The translations under genes and the position numbers were made by a program. From Phycisphaerales bacterium UBA7812 (GTDB taxonomy: Bacteria; Planctomycetota; Phycisphaerae; Phycisphaerales; UBA1924), in contig DLBY01000164.1 in the NCBI GenBank assembly GCA_002480345.1, forward strand, positions 1 through 21,248: a DNA stretch of 21,248 bases, given 5' to 3'. A model generated the notes under the pieces. That model did no database searches. It was not told where the DNA came from and saw only the letters and a list, made by a program, of their open reading frames with translations. This document shows positions 6,458-14,138 of this stretch, in pieces. The stretch's first letter is position 1. Each line of letters begins with the position of its first letter.

Positions 6458-8089
6458 ATGAAGATCACCACCACACAGATCGCCGGTCTCGCGATCGCGG
6501 GCGCCGTCCTGACGCCCGCCTCGCACGCGGACATCTTCCAGCGGTACGCGGGCAGCCCCGAGCGCGAACGCACGCTCTCCATCGAACAGACCTTCGACGG
6601 GGGATGGGTCACCACGGGCTCGCGCGACTTCGGGACCGCCGCCGTACCCGATGAGGATGTCATCATCACGAAACACTTCCCCGACGGGACGATCGAGTGG
6701 CAGCGTCTCTGGCAAGGCCCGGGCCGCGACATCGGCTACTCGGTCCAGCAGACCTTCGACAACGGGTACATCGTCGCCGCGGAGTCCACTTCGTCGATCG
6801 ATCCCGGCGTGCAGACCCTCCTGATCCGCCTCGACTCCGCCGGGAACCCCGTCTGGCAGAACTTCTACTTCGGGACCTTTCAGGGCGATCCGATCCACAG
6901 CGAGCACCCGGGCGTCGCGCTCGACCAGGGGTTCAACGGACAGGTCTATGTCACCGGCAACCTGTTCGGGCGACCGATGGTCCTCGCCGTCGACCCGAGC
7001 GGCGCCCCCATCTGGAACGCCGTCTACGCCGACCCCGTGATCGACCCCACCATCGCGGCCCAGTTCGCGTTCACCGATATCAAGCACGACCCCACCACCG
7101 GCACGCTCGTCGTCAGCGGGACGACCCGCCGCAATGAGCCCACCCCACCCGCGGGCGTTGTGCTCCAGACGCAGGACGCGTTCCTGCTCCGCCTCGACAG
7201 CACCGGGTCACCCATCTGGGTCTGGAACTACGACTTCCCTGCGGACCTCGACCCCGCCAACGAACCCGGAGACAATGTCCGCGAAACCGGCGACGGCCTG
7301 GACATCTCACCCTCCGGCCGGATCATCCTCAACGGACGCACCGACTTCGGCGGCCCCGCCGCTGACACCGGGACGCACCTCGTCGCGGTCGACCCCAGCG
7401 GCTTTCCGACCTGGTCACGCGAGTACCGCTACTTCGATCCCGCCGGGGTCGTCGCCAGCATCACGCCCGGGTACGCCGCCGTCCGATTCAACGACAACGG
7501 AGACATCCTCCAGGCCGGCACGAACCGAAACCCCGTCGCCCAACACGCCGTGCAATGGCGCACCGCTTTCGGCGGCGCTCCGCAGTGGTTCTTCGAATAC
7601 GGCAGCGCAAACGACACCACAGGCGAGTCCGTGGTGCCCGACCCGTCGTGCGGCTCCGCGCTCGCCGGCAGTTTTTCCCTCAACCCGCCCTCGTTCCCGT
7701 TCATTCAGAGCGAGGGCTACCTCGTGAAGACCGATGACGACGGGAAATCCGGGTGCGCCGAAACCCCCTGGCAGTTCGGTCCCGACTTCACCGCCGTCCC
7801 CAAGCAGAACGGCATCGTGCCCGACTACATCATGAAGGTCCTCCCCGCACCCAGCCTGCTGGTCGACCCGATCACGAAGGAAGAACTGCTCTGCTACGAC
7901 AGCGCCTGCGGCACGACCCCCTGCCCATGCGATCTCAACGGGGACGGCGTCCTCGACCTCACCGATGTCAGCGCATTCATCGCCTGCTTCACCGGGGGCC
8001 TGCCCTGCGGCGACATCGCCCCGCCCTTCGGCGTCTGGGACATCAGCGACATCAACCTGTTCATCACCTGCTTCTTGAGCGGGTGCTGA
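6458..8089 (+). CDS. Exported seven-repeat DGGY propeller protein with C-terminal dockerin-like domain (paralog 2)
   Basis: The product is 543 residues and is closely related to paralog 1 along its whole length. Shared stretches include EWQR-WxGPGRDIGYSVQQT, YIVAAESTSS, HPGVALDQG, NVRETGDGLD and ILNGRTDFGGP. Residues 1-24 form a signal peptide (cut after ASHA). The seven blade-like repeats are retained, the last ending GYLVKTDDDGKSGC. The C-terminal domain differs from paralog 1: the first Ca2+ loop is intact (CDLNGDGVLDLTDV), but the second is the non-canonical CGDIAPPFGVWDISDI form, without the D-x-N-x-D-G ligands. The protein ends LSGC with Cys as its final residue. The Shine-Dalgarno is GGGAAGGG, 7 bases before the ATG. 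It probably arose by tandem duplication with paralog 1. Molecular function is unknown. Confidence 0.85.
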   Translation: MKITTTQIAGLAIAGAVLTPASHADIFQRYAGSPERERTLSIEQTFDGGWVTTGSRDFGTAAVPDEDVIITKHFPDGTIEWQRLWQGPGRDIGYSVQQTFDNGYIVAAESTSSIDPGVQTLLIRLDSAGNPVWQNFYFGTFQGDPIHSEHPGVALDQGFNGQVYVTGNLFGRPMVLAVDPSGAPIWNAVYADPVIDPTIAAQFAFTDIKHDPTTGTLVVSGTTRRNEPTPPAGVVLQTQDAFLLRLDSTGSPIWVWNYDFPADLDPANEPGDNVRETGDGLDISPSGRIILNGRTDFGGPAADTGTHLVAVDPSGFPTWSREYRYFDPAGVVASITPGYAAVRFNDNGDILQAGTNRNPVAQHAVQWRTAFGGAPQWFFEYGSANDTTGESVVPDPSCGSALAGSFSLNPPSFPFIQSEGYLVKTDDDGKSGCAETPWQFGPDFTAVPKQNGIVPDYIMKVLPAPSLLVDPITKEELLCYDSACGTTPCPCDLNGDGVLDLTDVSAFIACFTGGLPCGDIAPPFGVWDISDINLFITCFLSGC

Positions 8090-8118
8090 ACACACAGAAA
8101 CCGAACCCTTCACTTCCG

Positions 8119-8149
8119 ACCGCCCCGTCCGGGTGACCGACGGGGCGGT
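8119..8149 (+). terminator. Strong hairpin after propeller paralog 2, likely terminator
   Basis: A perfect 11-bp stem (ACCGCCCCGTC at 8119-8129 and its complement at 8139-8149) with a 9-nt loop begins 30 bases after the stop codon. The following sequence, ATTCAT, is only weakly T-rich, so it is not a textbook intrinsic terminator. Confidence 0.6.
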
Positions 8150-8185
8150 ATTCATGCCCATCTCATCCATCCGCCGTGACGCGTC

Positions 8186-8214
8186 TCGAAATCGATTCGC
8201 TTCATTCATAGAAT
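8186..8214 (+). promoter_or_regulatory. Candidate sigma-70 promoter of propeller paralog 3
   Basis: TCGAAA (8186-8191, 4/6 to the -35 consensus) and TAGAAT (8209-8214, 5/6 to the -10 consensus) are separated by 17 bases in a locally AT-rich stretch. Transcription from here would give a leader of about 75 bases that includes the hairpin at 8236-8262. Confidence 0.5.
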
Positions 8215-8235
8215 CAACTTGCTGTTCCGAGGCGC

Positions 8236-8262
8236 CGCCGTGCCCCTCGGAGGACCACGGCG
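8236..8262 (+). promoter_or_regulatory. Leader hairpin with GGAGGA-containing loop, propeller paralog 3
   Basis: CGCCGTG (8236-8242) pairs perfectly with CACGGCG (8256-8262). The 13-nt loop contains TCGGAGGAC, with two GGA triplets that look like a Shine-Dalgarno core, but no start codon follows at a suitable distance. The real ribosome binding site is the GGAAGGGG at 8281-8288. It is the third leader in the array with a GGA-type hairpin loop. Confidence 0.5.
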
Positions 8263-8295
8263 ACCCCCCGGACGATCAGCGGAAGGGGAAACGCC

Positions 8296-9951
8296 ATGAA
8301 CGCACACAGCATCATCCCGGCAGCCGCCGCCCTCGCCCTTGCGGCGGGTGCCGCGACCGCTCAGTACTACCAAGTCGAACTCGCAACAGTCGACGACGAG
8401 GGTTCGCTCTCCATCGACCAGACCATGGACGGCGGGTTCGTCACCGCGGGCTGGCGCAAGGTCGCCGACCCGACGGGCATCTTCAACCGCGATTTCTACA
8501 TCGCCAAGCACGACAAGAACGGCAACTTCCAGTGGCTCCGTGTCTGGGGCGGTCCCGACGACGACTGCGCCTACAGCGTCAGGCAGACCAACGACGGAGG
8601 CTACATCGTCGCGGGCGAGAGCCTGTCGTTCGTGCCGGGCCTCGAGCTCATCCTGCTCCGACTCGACCCGAGCGGGAACACCATGTGGGCGCGGGCCTAC
8701 CCCCACATCGTCAGCGGCGACATCATCCACGCCCCCCACCCGGGCGTCTCGCTCGACCTGCTCGAGCCGAACGAGGAGATCATCGTCACGGGCCATGTCG
8801 GCGGGAACCCAACGCTGCTCTTCACCGATCCGATGGGCCTCCCGTTCTGGCAGTTCCAGTACTTCATCCCACCCGTTCCCGACTTCGAGGGCCCGCCCTT
8901 CCACGCCTTCACCGATGTCGCCTTCGACCAGAACGAACGCACCGCCGTCGTCTCGGGAACCGTGCTCTACAGGCTCCTCCAGGATCCCACCCCGGCGCCG
9001 CGCGAGGACGCCATCCTCATGAAGGTCGACCCGGGAGGCATCCCCCTCTGGTACTTCCACTACGACTGGCCCTTCGACCGTGACACACCCGATGAGCCCA
9101 ATGTCGCCGAGTTCGGGCACGGCCTCGACATCGCCCCCGATGGGTTCATCTACAGCGCCGGACGCACCGACTTCGGACGCCCCAACTGGGACGACGGTGT
9201 CATCATGATCGTCACCGACCCCGGAGGCGTCCCCTTCCTCACCATGCGCTACCAGCCCCTCGAGATCGACGGACGCATCCTCCGCGGCTACCCCGGATAC
9301 GCCTCCATCGAGTTCGACCGGCGCTTCTGGACACCCGTCGTCGCGGGCACCATCTTCGACATCGACACCTTCGCGCCCAACGCCTTCCTCATGCTCACCG
9401 ACCCCATGCTCATGCCCTTCTGGGTCAACGCGTACGGCGATACCCCCGCCTCGGGACCGGTCTGGCCCACCTGGGGCGAGTCCGTCGCGATCGGTGACGC
9501 CACCTGCGGCTGGGGGCTCGCGGGGCGCGCCGAACACCAGGCCCCGCCCCCGTTCCTCGGCGCCGGGGATAACTACCTCGTCAAGACCGAAGACAACGGC
9601 GTCTCGGGCTGCCTCGAACGCCCGATCATGATGGCGCCCGAAATGCCCGGCATCGAGCGCATGCTCCCCGTCGAGCCCTTCCCCATCTTCGAGTTCATCG
9701 ACCTGCCCGAGCCCGCTCGCCCGGTGATGGGCCAGCAGTTCGTGCACTGCCACTACCCGACCTGCTACACCGGGCCCTGCAACCTCGCGGACCTCGCCCA
9801 GCTCTGGGGCGTCCTCGATCTCTCGGATGTCAACGCCTTCATCAGCGCGTTCGTCAACCAGACGCCCGCCGGTGACCTGAACAACGACGGGATCTGGGAC
9901 CTGTCCGACATCGGGCTGTTCATCTCCAACTTCAACGCGGGCTGCCCGTGA
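8296..9951 (+). CDS. Exported seven-repeat DGGY propeller protein with C-terminal dockerin-like domain (paralog 3)
   Basis: The product is 551 residues and the most divergent of the three. Residues 1-22 form a signal peptide (cut after AATA). The blade pattern remains: TMDGGFVTAGWR, TNDGGYIVAGES, the EEIIVTGHV, RTAVVSGTV and FIYSAGRTDFG strands, and a last blade with CGWGLAG and YLVKTEDNGVSGC. The HPGVSLDL and WGESV landmarks match the other two paralogs. In the C-terminal domain the first loop is CNLADLAQLWGVLDLSDV, a form without Ca2+ ligands. The second is GDLNNDGIWDLSDI, which keeps them, and the chain ends NAGCP. That is the opposite arrangement to paralog 2. The Shine-Dalgarno GGAAGGGG is well placed before the ATG. 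The gene appears to have its own promoter and terminator. Function is unknown. Confidence 0.85.
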   Translation: MNAHSIIPAAAALALAAGAATAQYYQVELATVDDEGSLSIDQTMDGGFVTAGWRKVADPTGIFNRDFYIAKHDKNGNFQWLRVWGGPDDDCAYSVRQTNDGGYIVAGESLSFVPGLELILLRLDPSGNTMWARAYPHIVSGDIIHAPHPGVSLDLLEPNEEIIVTGHVGGNPTLLFTDPMGLPFWQFQYFIPPVPDFEGPPFHAFTDVAFDQNERTAVVSGTVLYRLLQDPTPAPREDAILMKVDPGGIPLWYFHYDWPFDRDTPDEPNVAEFGHGLDIAPDGFIYSAGRTDFGRPNWDDGVIMIVTDPGGVPFLTMRYQPLEIDGRILRGYPGYASIEFDRRFWTPVVAGTIFDIDTFAPNAFLMLTDPMLMPFWVNAYGDTPASGPVWPTWGESVAIGDATCGWGLAGRAEHQAPPPFLGAGDNYLVKTEDNGVSGCLERPIMMAPEMPGIERMLPVEPFPIFEFIDLPEPARPVMGQQFVHCHYPTCYTGPCNLADLAQLWGVLDLSDVNAFISAFVNQTPAGDLNNDGIWDLSDIGLFISNFNAGCP

Positions 9952-9988
9952 TCCTCGCGACCCCACGCCGAAGAACAGGCAGCACGCC

Positions 9989-10018
9989 GCCCCGCCGCGC
10001 CCAAACGCCCGGCGGGGC
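9989..10018 (+). terminator. GC-rich hairpin after propeller paralog 3, likely terminator
   Basis: GCCCCGCCG (9989-9997) pairs perfectly with CGGCGGGGC (10010-10018) around a 12-nt loop, 37 bases after the stop codon. It is followed by CTTCC, with only a short T-run. Confidence 0.55.
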
Positions 10019-10122
10019 CTTCCCCGCAGCCGGTCCCGAGAATTCCTAGACTGCGCGACGATTCTCCAACACCCGGGCGCGAGCCCCGCCCCGCCGCGAT
10101 CCCGAGCGCACCGCCCTCCGCT

Positions 10123-10476
10123 ATGCCCGATCCGATCACGATCCACGATTTCCACGCCGTCGACATCCGCGTGGCGCGCATCGTCGCCGCGGAGCCGAAC
10201 AGCGGCGCGCGCCGACCCGCGTACATCCTCACGCTGGACCTGGGCCCAGAGATGGGTCGCCGCACGAGCAGCGCCCAGATCACCGAGGCCTACGCGCCCG
10301 ATGATCTCGTGGGAAGGCTCGTGCTCGCGGTCGTGAATCTGCCGGCGCGCCGCGCCGCGGGCGTCAAGAGCGAGGCGCTCGTCCTCGGCGCCATCACGGA
10401 AAAGGGGGATGGACCGGTCGTGCTCATCGGGCCCGACGAGCACGACCGGGTCCTCCCGGGCGACCGCATTCTGTAG
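10123..10476 (+). CDS. csaA: CsaA-type chaperone / tRNA-binding-domain protein
   Basis: The product is 117 residues, close to the usual 110 of CsaA, a homodimeric OB-fold protein with export-related chaperone activity in Bacillus and a domain related to the anticodon-stem binding domains of MetRS and EMAP II. It is recognisable from end to end: HAVDIRVARIVAAEPNSGARRPAYILTLDLG, then the signature GRRTSSAQITEAYAPDDLVGR, VLAVVNLPARRAAGVKSEALVLGA, and a closing VVLIGPDEHDRVLPGDRI. No Shine-Dalgarno sequence stands out before the ATG. TAGACT at about 10048-10053 could be a -10 box, giving a leader near 65 bases. Neighbours do not suggest an operon; the gene is isolated by a terminator upstream and a long noncoding stretch downstream. 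Confidence 0.93.
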   Translation: MPDPITIHDFHAVDIRVARIVAAEPNSGARRPAYILTLDLGPEMGRRTSSAQITEAYAPDDLVGRLVLAVVNLPARRAAGVKSEALVLGAITEKGDGPVVLIGPDEHDRVLPGDRIL

Positions 10477-11000
10477 CCGCCGGGCCCCAGGGGATGGCCC
10501 ACGAATCACGCCCGACGCACCGCGCCGGACGCCCGAACCGACCGGGGCGGCAGACCCGCCCGCCCCCGCCTGTCCGGATCGCAATGCCGGGTCGGGCGTT
10601 CCCGCCCGCGCCCGGCACACCCCACGAATCGAGCAACCGAAGGAATGATCTCCGCACCGGAAACCCGGAGGCGGAGCCCGACCACGGGCCTTCGGCGCAA
10701 CAACACCCGCTCCGCCCAAGCGGAACGGACACCCGGAACCACGCAACGCCGAACACCCAGCCCGGGGCCGGCTCGTGCGCACAAGAACCACCGCAACGCG
10801 AACACTCGGAACAACACGCGTCCAAACCGCTGCGCTGTGCGACGGAAGAACCCCGCCGCTCGTTCAGCGCCCGCTTCCCGGCGGGCGCAGCGTCCCAGAA
10901 CGGGACGCGTGTAGGTATACCCAAACCGACGCCGCGCCACAAGCAAAATCCGGAGAAACCGGCCCGCACCCCCGCGCCCACCCCAGGGCAATGATCCGGT
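10477..11000. other. Intergenic region, T-poor and A/C-rich on the plus strand
   Basis: These 524 bases lie between csaA and the decarboxylase gene. Reading frames across them are low-complexity (Arg/Pro/Asn/His) and lack recognisable domains. From 10681 to 10860 only 11 of 180 plus-strand bases are T. The tetramer GAAC occurs eight times between 10723 and 10901. Two tight GC-rich hairpins lie at 10867-10888 and 10890-10908. No promoter with a convincing -35 and -10 was found. Confidence 0.5.
10867..10908 (+). promoter_or_regulatory. Two back-to-back hairpins upstream of the decarboxylase gene
   Basis: GCGCCCGC (10867-10874) pairs with GCGGGCGC (10881-10888) around a 6-nt loop. One base later GCGTCCC (10890-10896) pairs with GGGACGC (10902-10908) around AGAAC. 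Both are perfect, and they lie about 95 bases before the start codon. They could form a leader element or a terminator for an upstream transcript; no T-run follows. Confidence 0.4.
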
Positions 11001-12485
11001 ATGCCCACGCCGGACGATCCCGCCGCCCATTGCTCGCCAGGCCACATGACCCCCGACGCGTTCCGCGCCGCGGGGCACCGCATGGTCGACGAGATCGCCG
11101 ATTACATGCACGCGCTCGAGACCATGCCCGTCAGGCCCGACGCCCCGCCCGGCACCGTGCTCGGTGCGCTCCCGGACGAACCGCCCGAAACCCCGGAGTC
11201 ATGGGACGACATCCACCGTGACCTCCGAGACCTGATCATCCCGAACCTGACCCATTGGCAGCACCCCGGGTTCTTCGCCTATTTCTCCTGCAACGCCTCG
11301 GGGCCCAGCATCCTGGGCGAGATCGCCAGCGCCGGGCTCAACATCAACGGGATGCTCTGGTCCACCAGCCCCGCCGCGACGGAGCTCGAGACCCGCGTGC
11401 TCGACTGGTGCCGCCGCGCGTTCGAGCTCCCCGAAGCGTTCGAGGGCAACGGGGTCATCCAGGGCACCGCGAGCGAGGCGACGCTCATCGCGCTGCTCGC
11501 GGCGCGCGCGCGCGACGAAACCCCCGACCGACCGATCCATCTGGTCACGAGCACGCAGGCGCACTCCTCGGTCATGAAGGCCGCGATGATCGCGGGCCTC
11601 GCGCGCACGCCCGAGGACACATCCCGCGTCCACTTCATCGAGCCCAACCCCAACGGCTCGATGAACCTCGACGATCTCCGCGTCCGCGCCGCCGCGCTGC
11701 TCGACGGCGCGCCGAACCCGCCCCCGATCATGGTCTCCGCAACGGCGGGCACCACCGGGACCGGAGGCATCGACGACGCCGCGGAGATCCGCGCGGTGCT
11801 CGATGATCTGCACCGCGCGCACAACGGTGCGCCCTGGCCCGGCTGGCTCCACCTCGACGCCGCGTGGGCGGGCGCCGCCGCGGTCTGCGAGGAGCACCGC
11901 GCCGCGCTCGCGGGCGCATCGGTCGCGGACTCGGTCTGCATCAATCCGCACAAGTGGCTGCTCACCAACTTCGACTGCGATCTGTTCTGGGTGCGCGACC
12001 GCGACGCCCTCGTGCGCGCGCTCTCCATCACGCCCGAATACCTGCGCAATCCCGCGAGCGACGCGGGCGCGGTGATCGACTACCGCGACTGGCAGATCCC
12101 CCTGGGCAGGCGGTTCCGGGCGCTGAAACTCTGGTTCGTCATCCGGCACTACGGGCTCGAGGGTCTGCGCGCGCACATCCGCCGGCACACCGCGTGGGCC
12201 GACTGGATCGAGGGGCGCATCGCCGAGCACCCGGCGCTCGAACGGGTCTGCCCGCGGAGTCTGTCTCTGGTCTGCTTCAAGGCCGCTCGGGGCGGGGACG
12301 ACGCGACCCGCGCCCTGCTCGACGCGATCAACGCGTCGGGGGAGGTCTTCCTCAGCCACACCGCGGCGCCCGCGGACGGGGCGTTCGCGATCCGTTTCGT
12401 GCCCGGCGCGACGACGACCGAGTTCCGCCATGTCGTGCGCGCTTGGGAGATCATCGAACGGGCGACCAACGCGCTCGACGCCTGA
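11001..12485 (+). CDS. Group II pyridoxal-phosphate-dependent decarboxylase (aromatic-L-amino-acid decarboxylase type)
   Basis: The product is 494 residues. It would remove the alpha-carboxyl group of an aromatic amino acid (Tyr, Trp or Phe) to give a monoamine. Visible family landmarks are HPGFFAYF, INGMLWSTSPAATELE, GVIQGTASEA, TQAHSS with the PLP-stacking His188, ATAGTTGTGG, LHLDAAWAG with Asp286 contacting the PLP nitrogen, and NPHKW with Lys318 as the Schiff-base lysine. Tyr347 in TPEYLRN matches the catalytic-loop tyrosine of animal DOPA decarboxylase; phenylalanine there would indicate an aldehyde synthase, so true decarboxylation is predicted. DYRDWQIPLGRRFRALKLWFV is also conserved in type. 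Met16 (11046) aligns better with the usual family start; neither ATG has a good Shine-Dalgarno sequence. Substrate cannot be fixed from sequence alone. Confidence 0.92.
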   Translation: MPTPDDPAAHCSPGHMTPDAFRAAGHRMVDEIADYMHALETMPVRPDAPPGTVLGALPDEPPETPESWDDIHRDLRDLIIPNLTHWQHPGFFAYFSCNASGPSILGEIASAGLNINGMLWSTSPAATELETRVLDWCRRAFELPEAFEGNGVIQGTASEATLIALLAARARDETPDRPIHLVTSTQAHSSVMKAAMIAGLARTPEDTSRVHFIEPNPNGSMNLDDLRVRAAALLDGAPNPPPIMVSATAGTTGTGGIDDAAEIRAVLDDLHRAHNGAPWPGWLHLDAAWAGAAAVCEEHRAALAGASVADSVCINPHKWLLTNFDCDLFWVRDRDALVRALSITPEYLRNPASDAGAVIDYRDWQIPLGRRFRALKLWFVIRHYGLEGLRAHIRRHTAWADWIEGRIAEHPALERVCPRSLSLVCFKAARGGDDATRALLDAINASGEVFLSHTAAPADGAFAIRFVPGATTTEFRHVVRAWEIIERATNALDA

Positions 12486-12514
12486 GCGCACGGAACGGGT
12501 TCAGACGGTTCGGC

Positions 12515-12526
12515 TACACTCGCGCC
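12515..12526 (+). promoter_or_regulatory. Candidate leaderless -10 box of the lipoprotein gene
   Basis: TACACT at 12515-12520 lies exactly six bases before the ATG at 12527, the same geometry as the TACAGT box ahead of the isomerase gene at 2181. No Shine-Dalgarno sequence is present, which fits a leaderless mRNA. The -35 region is poor. Confidence 0.45.
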
Positions 12527-13105
12527 ATGCCGACCCGCGCGATCCGGATCCTCTATCTGCTGTTCGTGACGCTCGCCGCGCTGCCGCTGACCGGCTGCGG
12601 CGCTTCGAGCGACGCCCGGTCGTTCGAGATCGCGCCGGGGGACTACGCGCGCGCGCTCACCGCGACCCGCGAGACGCTCCGCGCCGCGGGGTACGCCGTC
12701 GAGCGCGTCGACGCGATCGCCGGGGAGATCACGACGGGTGAGAAGATCGTCGCGGGCGTCGCGACGCCGCTCGCTTCGGAGAACAACGCGTTGCGTGGGG
12801 TGCTCGCGGACACGCTGAGCAACCGTCCGCGGACGGTGCGGGTGCGGTTCCGGGACGCGTCGGACCCCGGCGCCCCGCCGCGCGAGGACGGCGCCGTGCG
12901 CGCAGAAGTGGACGCGATCATCTGGCGCACCCTCTATCCCAACTGGCGCACGGAAACCGAGACCGTGCTGGGCAACTTCGTCTGGCGCGACCCGCTGCTC
13001 GCGGAGCGCGGGGTCACGGGCGCGACGCCCGTTCCCCTGAAGCGGGATGACCGCTTCGCGCGCGAGATCGCGGGACGCATCGCGTGGCGCCTCAGCGCCG
13101 AGTGA
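12527..13105 (+). CDS. Small predicted lipoprotein of unknown function
   Basis: The product is 192 residues. The N-terminus is a lipoprotein signal: MPTRAIR, a hydrophobic core, then the lipobox LTGC with the acylated Cys24. The mature part opens DYARALTATRETLRAAGY and has a strand-rich section (RTVRVRFRDA, AEVDAIIWRTLYPNW) ending WRLSAE. No named family is recognised; the overall pattern resembles small planctomycete envelope lipoproteins. The gene begins 41 bases after the decarboxylase stop but probably has its own TACACT promoter. It converges on the LuxR-type regulator gene. Confidence 0.75.
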   Translation: MPTRAIRILYLLFVTLAALPLTGCGASSDARSFEIAPGDYARALTATRETLRAAGYAVERVDAIAGEITTGEKIVAGVATPLASENNALRGVLADTLSNRPRTVRVRFRDASDPGAPPREDGAVRAEVDAIIWRTLYPNWRTETETVLGNFVWRDPLLAERGVTGATPVPLKRDDRFAREIAGRIAWRLSAE

Positions 13106-13135
13106 GCGGCGACCAATCGGGGGCACCCGAGCGCA

Positions 13136-13161
13136 CGAAAAACGCCCGCTTGACGCGGGCG
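13136..13161 (-). terminator. Rho-independent terminator of the LuxR-type regulator gene
   Basis: Read on the minus strand, CGCCCGC, loop GTCAA and GCGGGCG form a 7-bp stem, followed at once by TTTTTCG. It lies about 50 bases past the regulator's stop codon and fits a canonical intrinsic terminator. It may also block transcripts coming from the lipoprotein gene. Confidence 0.85.
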
Positions 13162-13211
13162 CTCTGTGGTGTGGAACGGATCCCGGGTGACGGCGGGTGC
13201 GAGGGCCGTCG

Positions 13212-14138
13212 TTACTCGGTGATGCTGTGCGAGGTATCGAGCCGCTGGGCGGGAACACCCGAGCCCCCGAGTCGCGTCGCGGTCGCGGGCTTGGGCATCG
13301 GACGCATCTCCGCGAACCCCTCCGCCTGCGGCTGGGGCGCGGCGGGCTTGCTCATCGCGGGCGCGTGTCCCAGGGCCTTCGCGACGAGTTCACCCCGGCT
13401 CGACGCCTCGAGCTTGCGGTGCAGGCTCTTGACATGGTCGTGCACGGTGTGCGGGCTGCGTCCAAGCTCCTCCGCGATGACACGGACGCTCTTGCCCACG
13501 ACGAGAAGGTCGAGGACCTCCTGCTCGCGTGCGGTGAGCCAGCGGGCGCTCGTCGCCTTCGTTTCGCCGATCGAGACGAGCGCGCGACGCACGAGGAGAT
13601 TGTGGATCACACCGAGCAGCTCGAACTGGCCCGGCTTGGGCTCGGCACCGGGCTCGGCGAGCGCGACCTGGCTGATCATCACGCGTCCGGGTTCGACGCT
13701 GCCCAGGGGTGACGCGGCGACGAGCACCTCCGACACGGGCGCGCCCTGCCAGAGCCGACCGATGCCGGTGGTCCGCCAATCCGGGGCGCTGATCAGGTCG
13801 CCGATCCGCCCCAGCACCACTTCGTTGTCGATCGCGAAGCCGAGGTCGGTGAGCCGTTCGGCGCGGCTGCGGACCGTCAGTTCGGTGTTGGATTCGTCGC
13901 CCGATTCCCCGCTGGCGACGCCCGCGTAGCCCGCGGCTTCGAGCGAGAGGGTCCGGCTCCCGCCCGAGATGTTCGCGATGAGGATGCAGGTGCGCGAGGG
14001 GCTGACGACGCCCCGGAGCACCGCGGCGGCGCGATCGAGCCAGTCCAGCGTCGCGACGGCGGGGAGCCGACAGGCTTCTTCTGTCATACGAACGGCGGCT
14101 CGGATCGTCTCGAAGCGCGGGGTTCCGACCTGCGTCAT
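13212..14138 (-). CDS. LuxR-family transcriptional regulator (GerE-type helix-turn-helix)
   Basis: The product is 308 residues. The start at 14138 is fixed by a perfect AAGGAGGT Shine-Dalgarno six bases upstream; an in-frame Met at 14225 lacks one. The LuxR/FixJ DNA-binding domain is at about 199-257: RWLTAREQEVLDLLVVGKS, then the recognition part IAEELGRSPHTVHDHVKSLHRKL. The N-terminal 190 residues show no receiver Asp pocket. They read as an alpha/beta sensory-like domain (CILIANISGGSRTLSLEAAG, GRVMISQVAL) of unknown ligand. The C-terminal 50 residues after the HTH are Pro/Ala-rich and look disordered. The gene has its own terminator and faces a 631-bp noncoding region that contains an imperfect palindrome, a possible operator. 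Confidence 0.92.
   Translation of the reverse strand: MTQVGTPRFETIRAAVRMTEEACRLPAVATLDWLDRAAAVLRGVVSPSRTCILIANISGGSRTLSLEAAGYAGVASGESGDESNTELTVRSRAERLTDLGFAIDNEVVLGRIGDLISAPDWRTTGIGRLWQGAPVSEVLVAASPLGSVEPGRVMISQVALAEPGAEPKPGQFELLGVIHNLLVRRALVSIGETKATSARWLTAREQEVLDLLVVGKSVRVIAEELGRSPHTVHDHVKSLHRKLEASSRGELVAKALGHAPAMSKPAAPQPQAEGFAEMRPMPKPATATRLGGSGVPAQRLDTSHSITE

Noticed and set aside
8206..10791. 861-residue open frame on the minus strand
   Set aside because: It runs through three genes and two intergenic regions, has an Asp/Glu/Val/Gly/Arg-rich composition without domains, and is explained by high GC with few antisense stop codons.
10494..10994. 166-residue plus-strand open frame between csaA and the decarboxylase
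   Set aside because: The translation is rich in Pro, Arg, His and Asn with no family match, has no ribosome binding site, and reflects the T-poor base composition.
11199..12491. 430-residue minus-strand open frame under the decarboxylase
   Set aside because: The plus strand has every catalytic block of the PLP decarboxylase; the antisense product is Arg/Glu/Val-rich noise.
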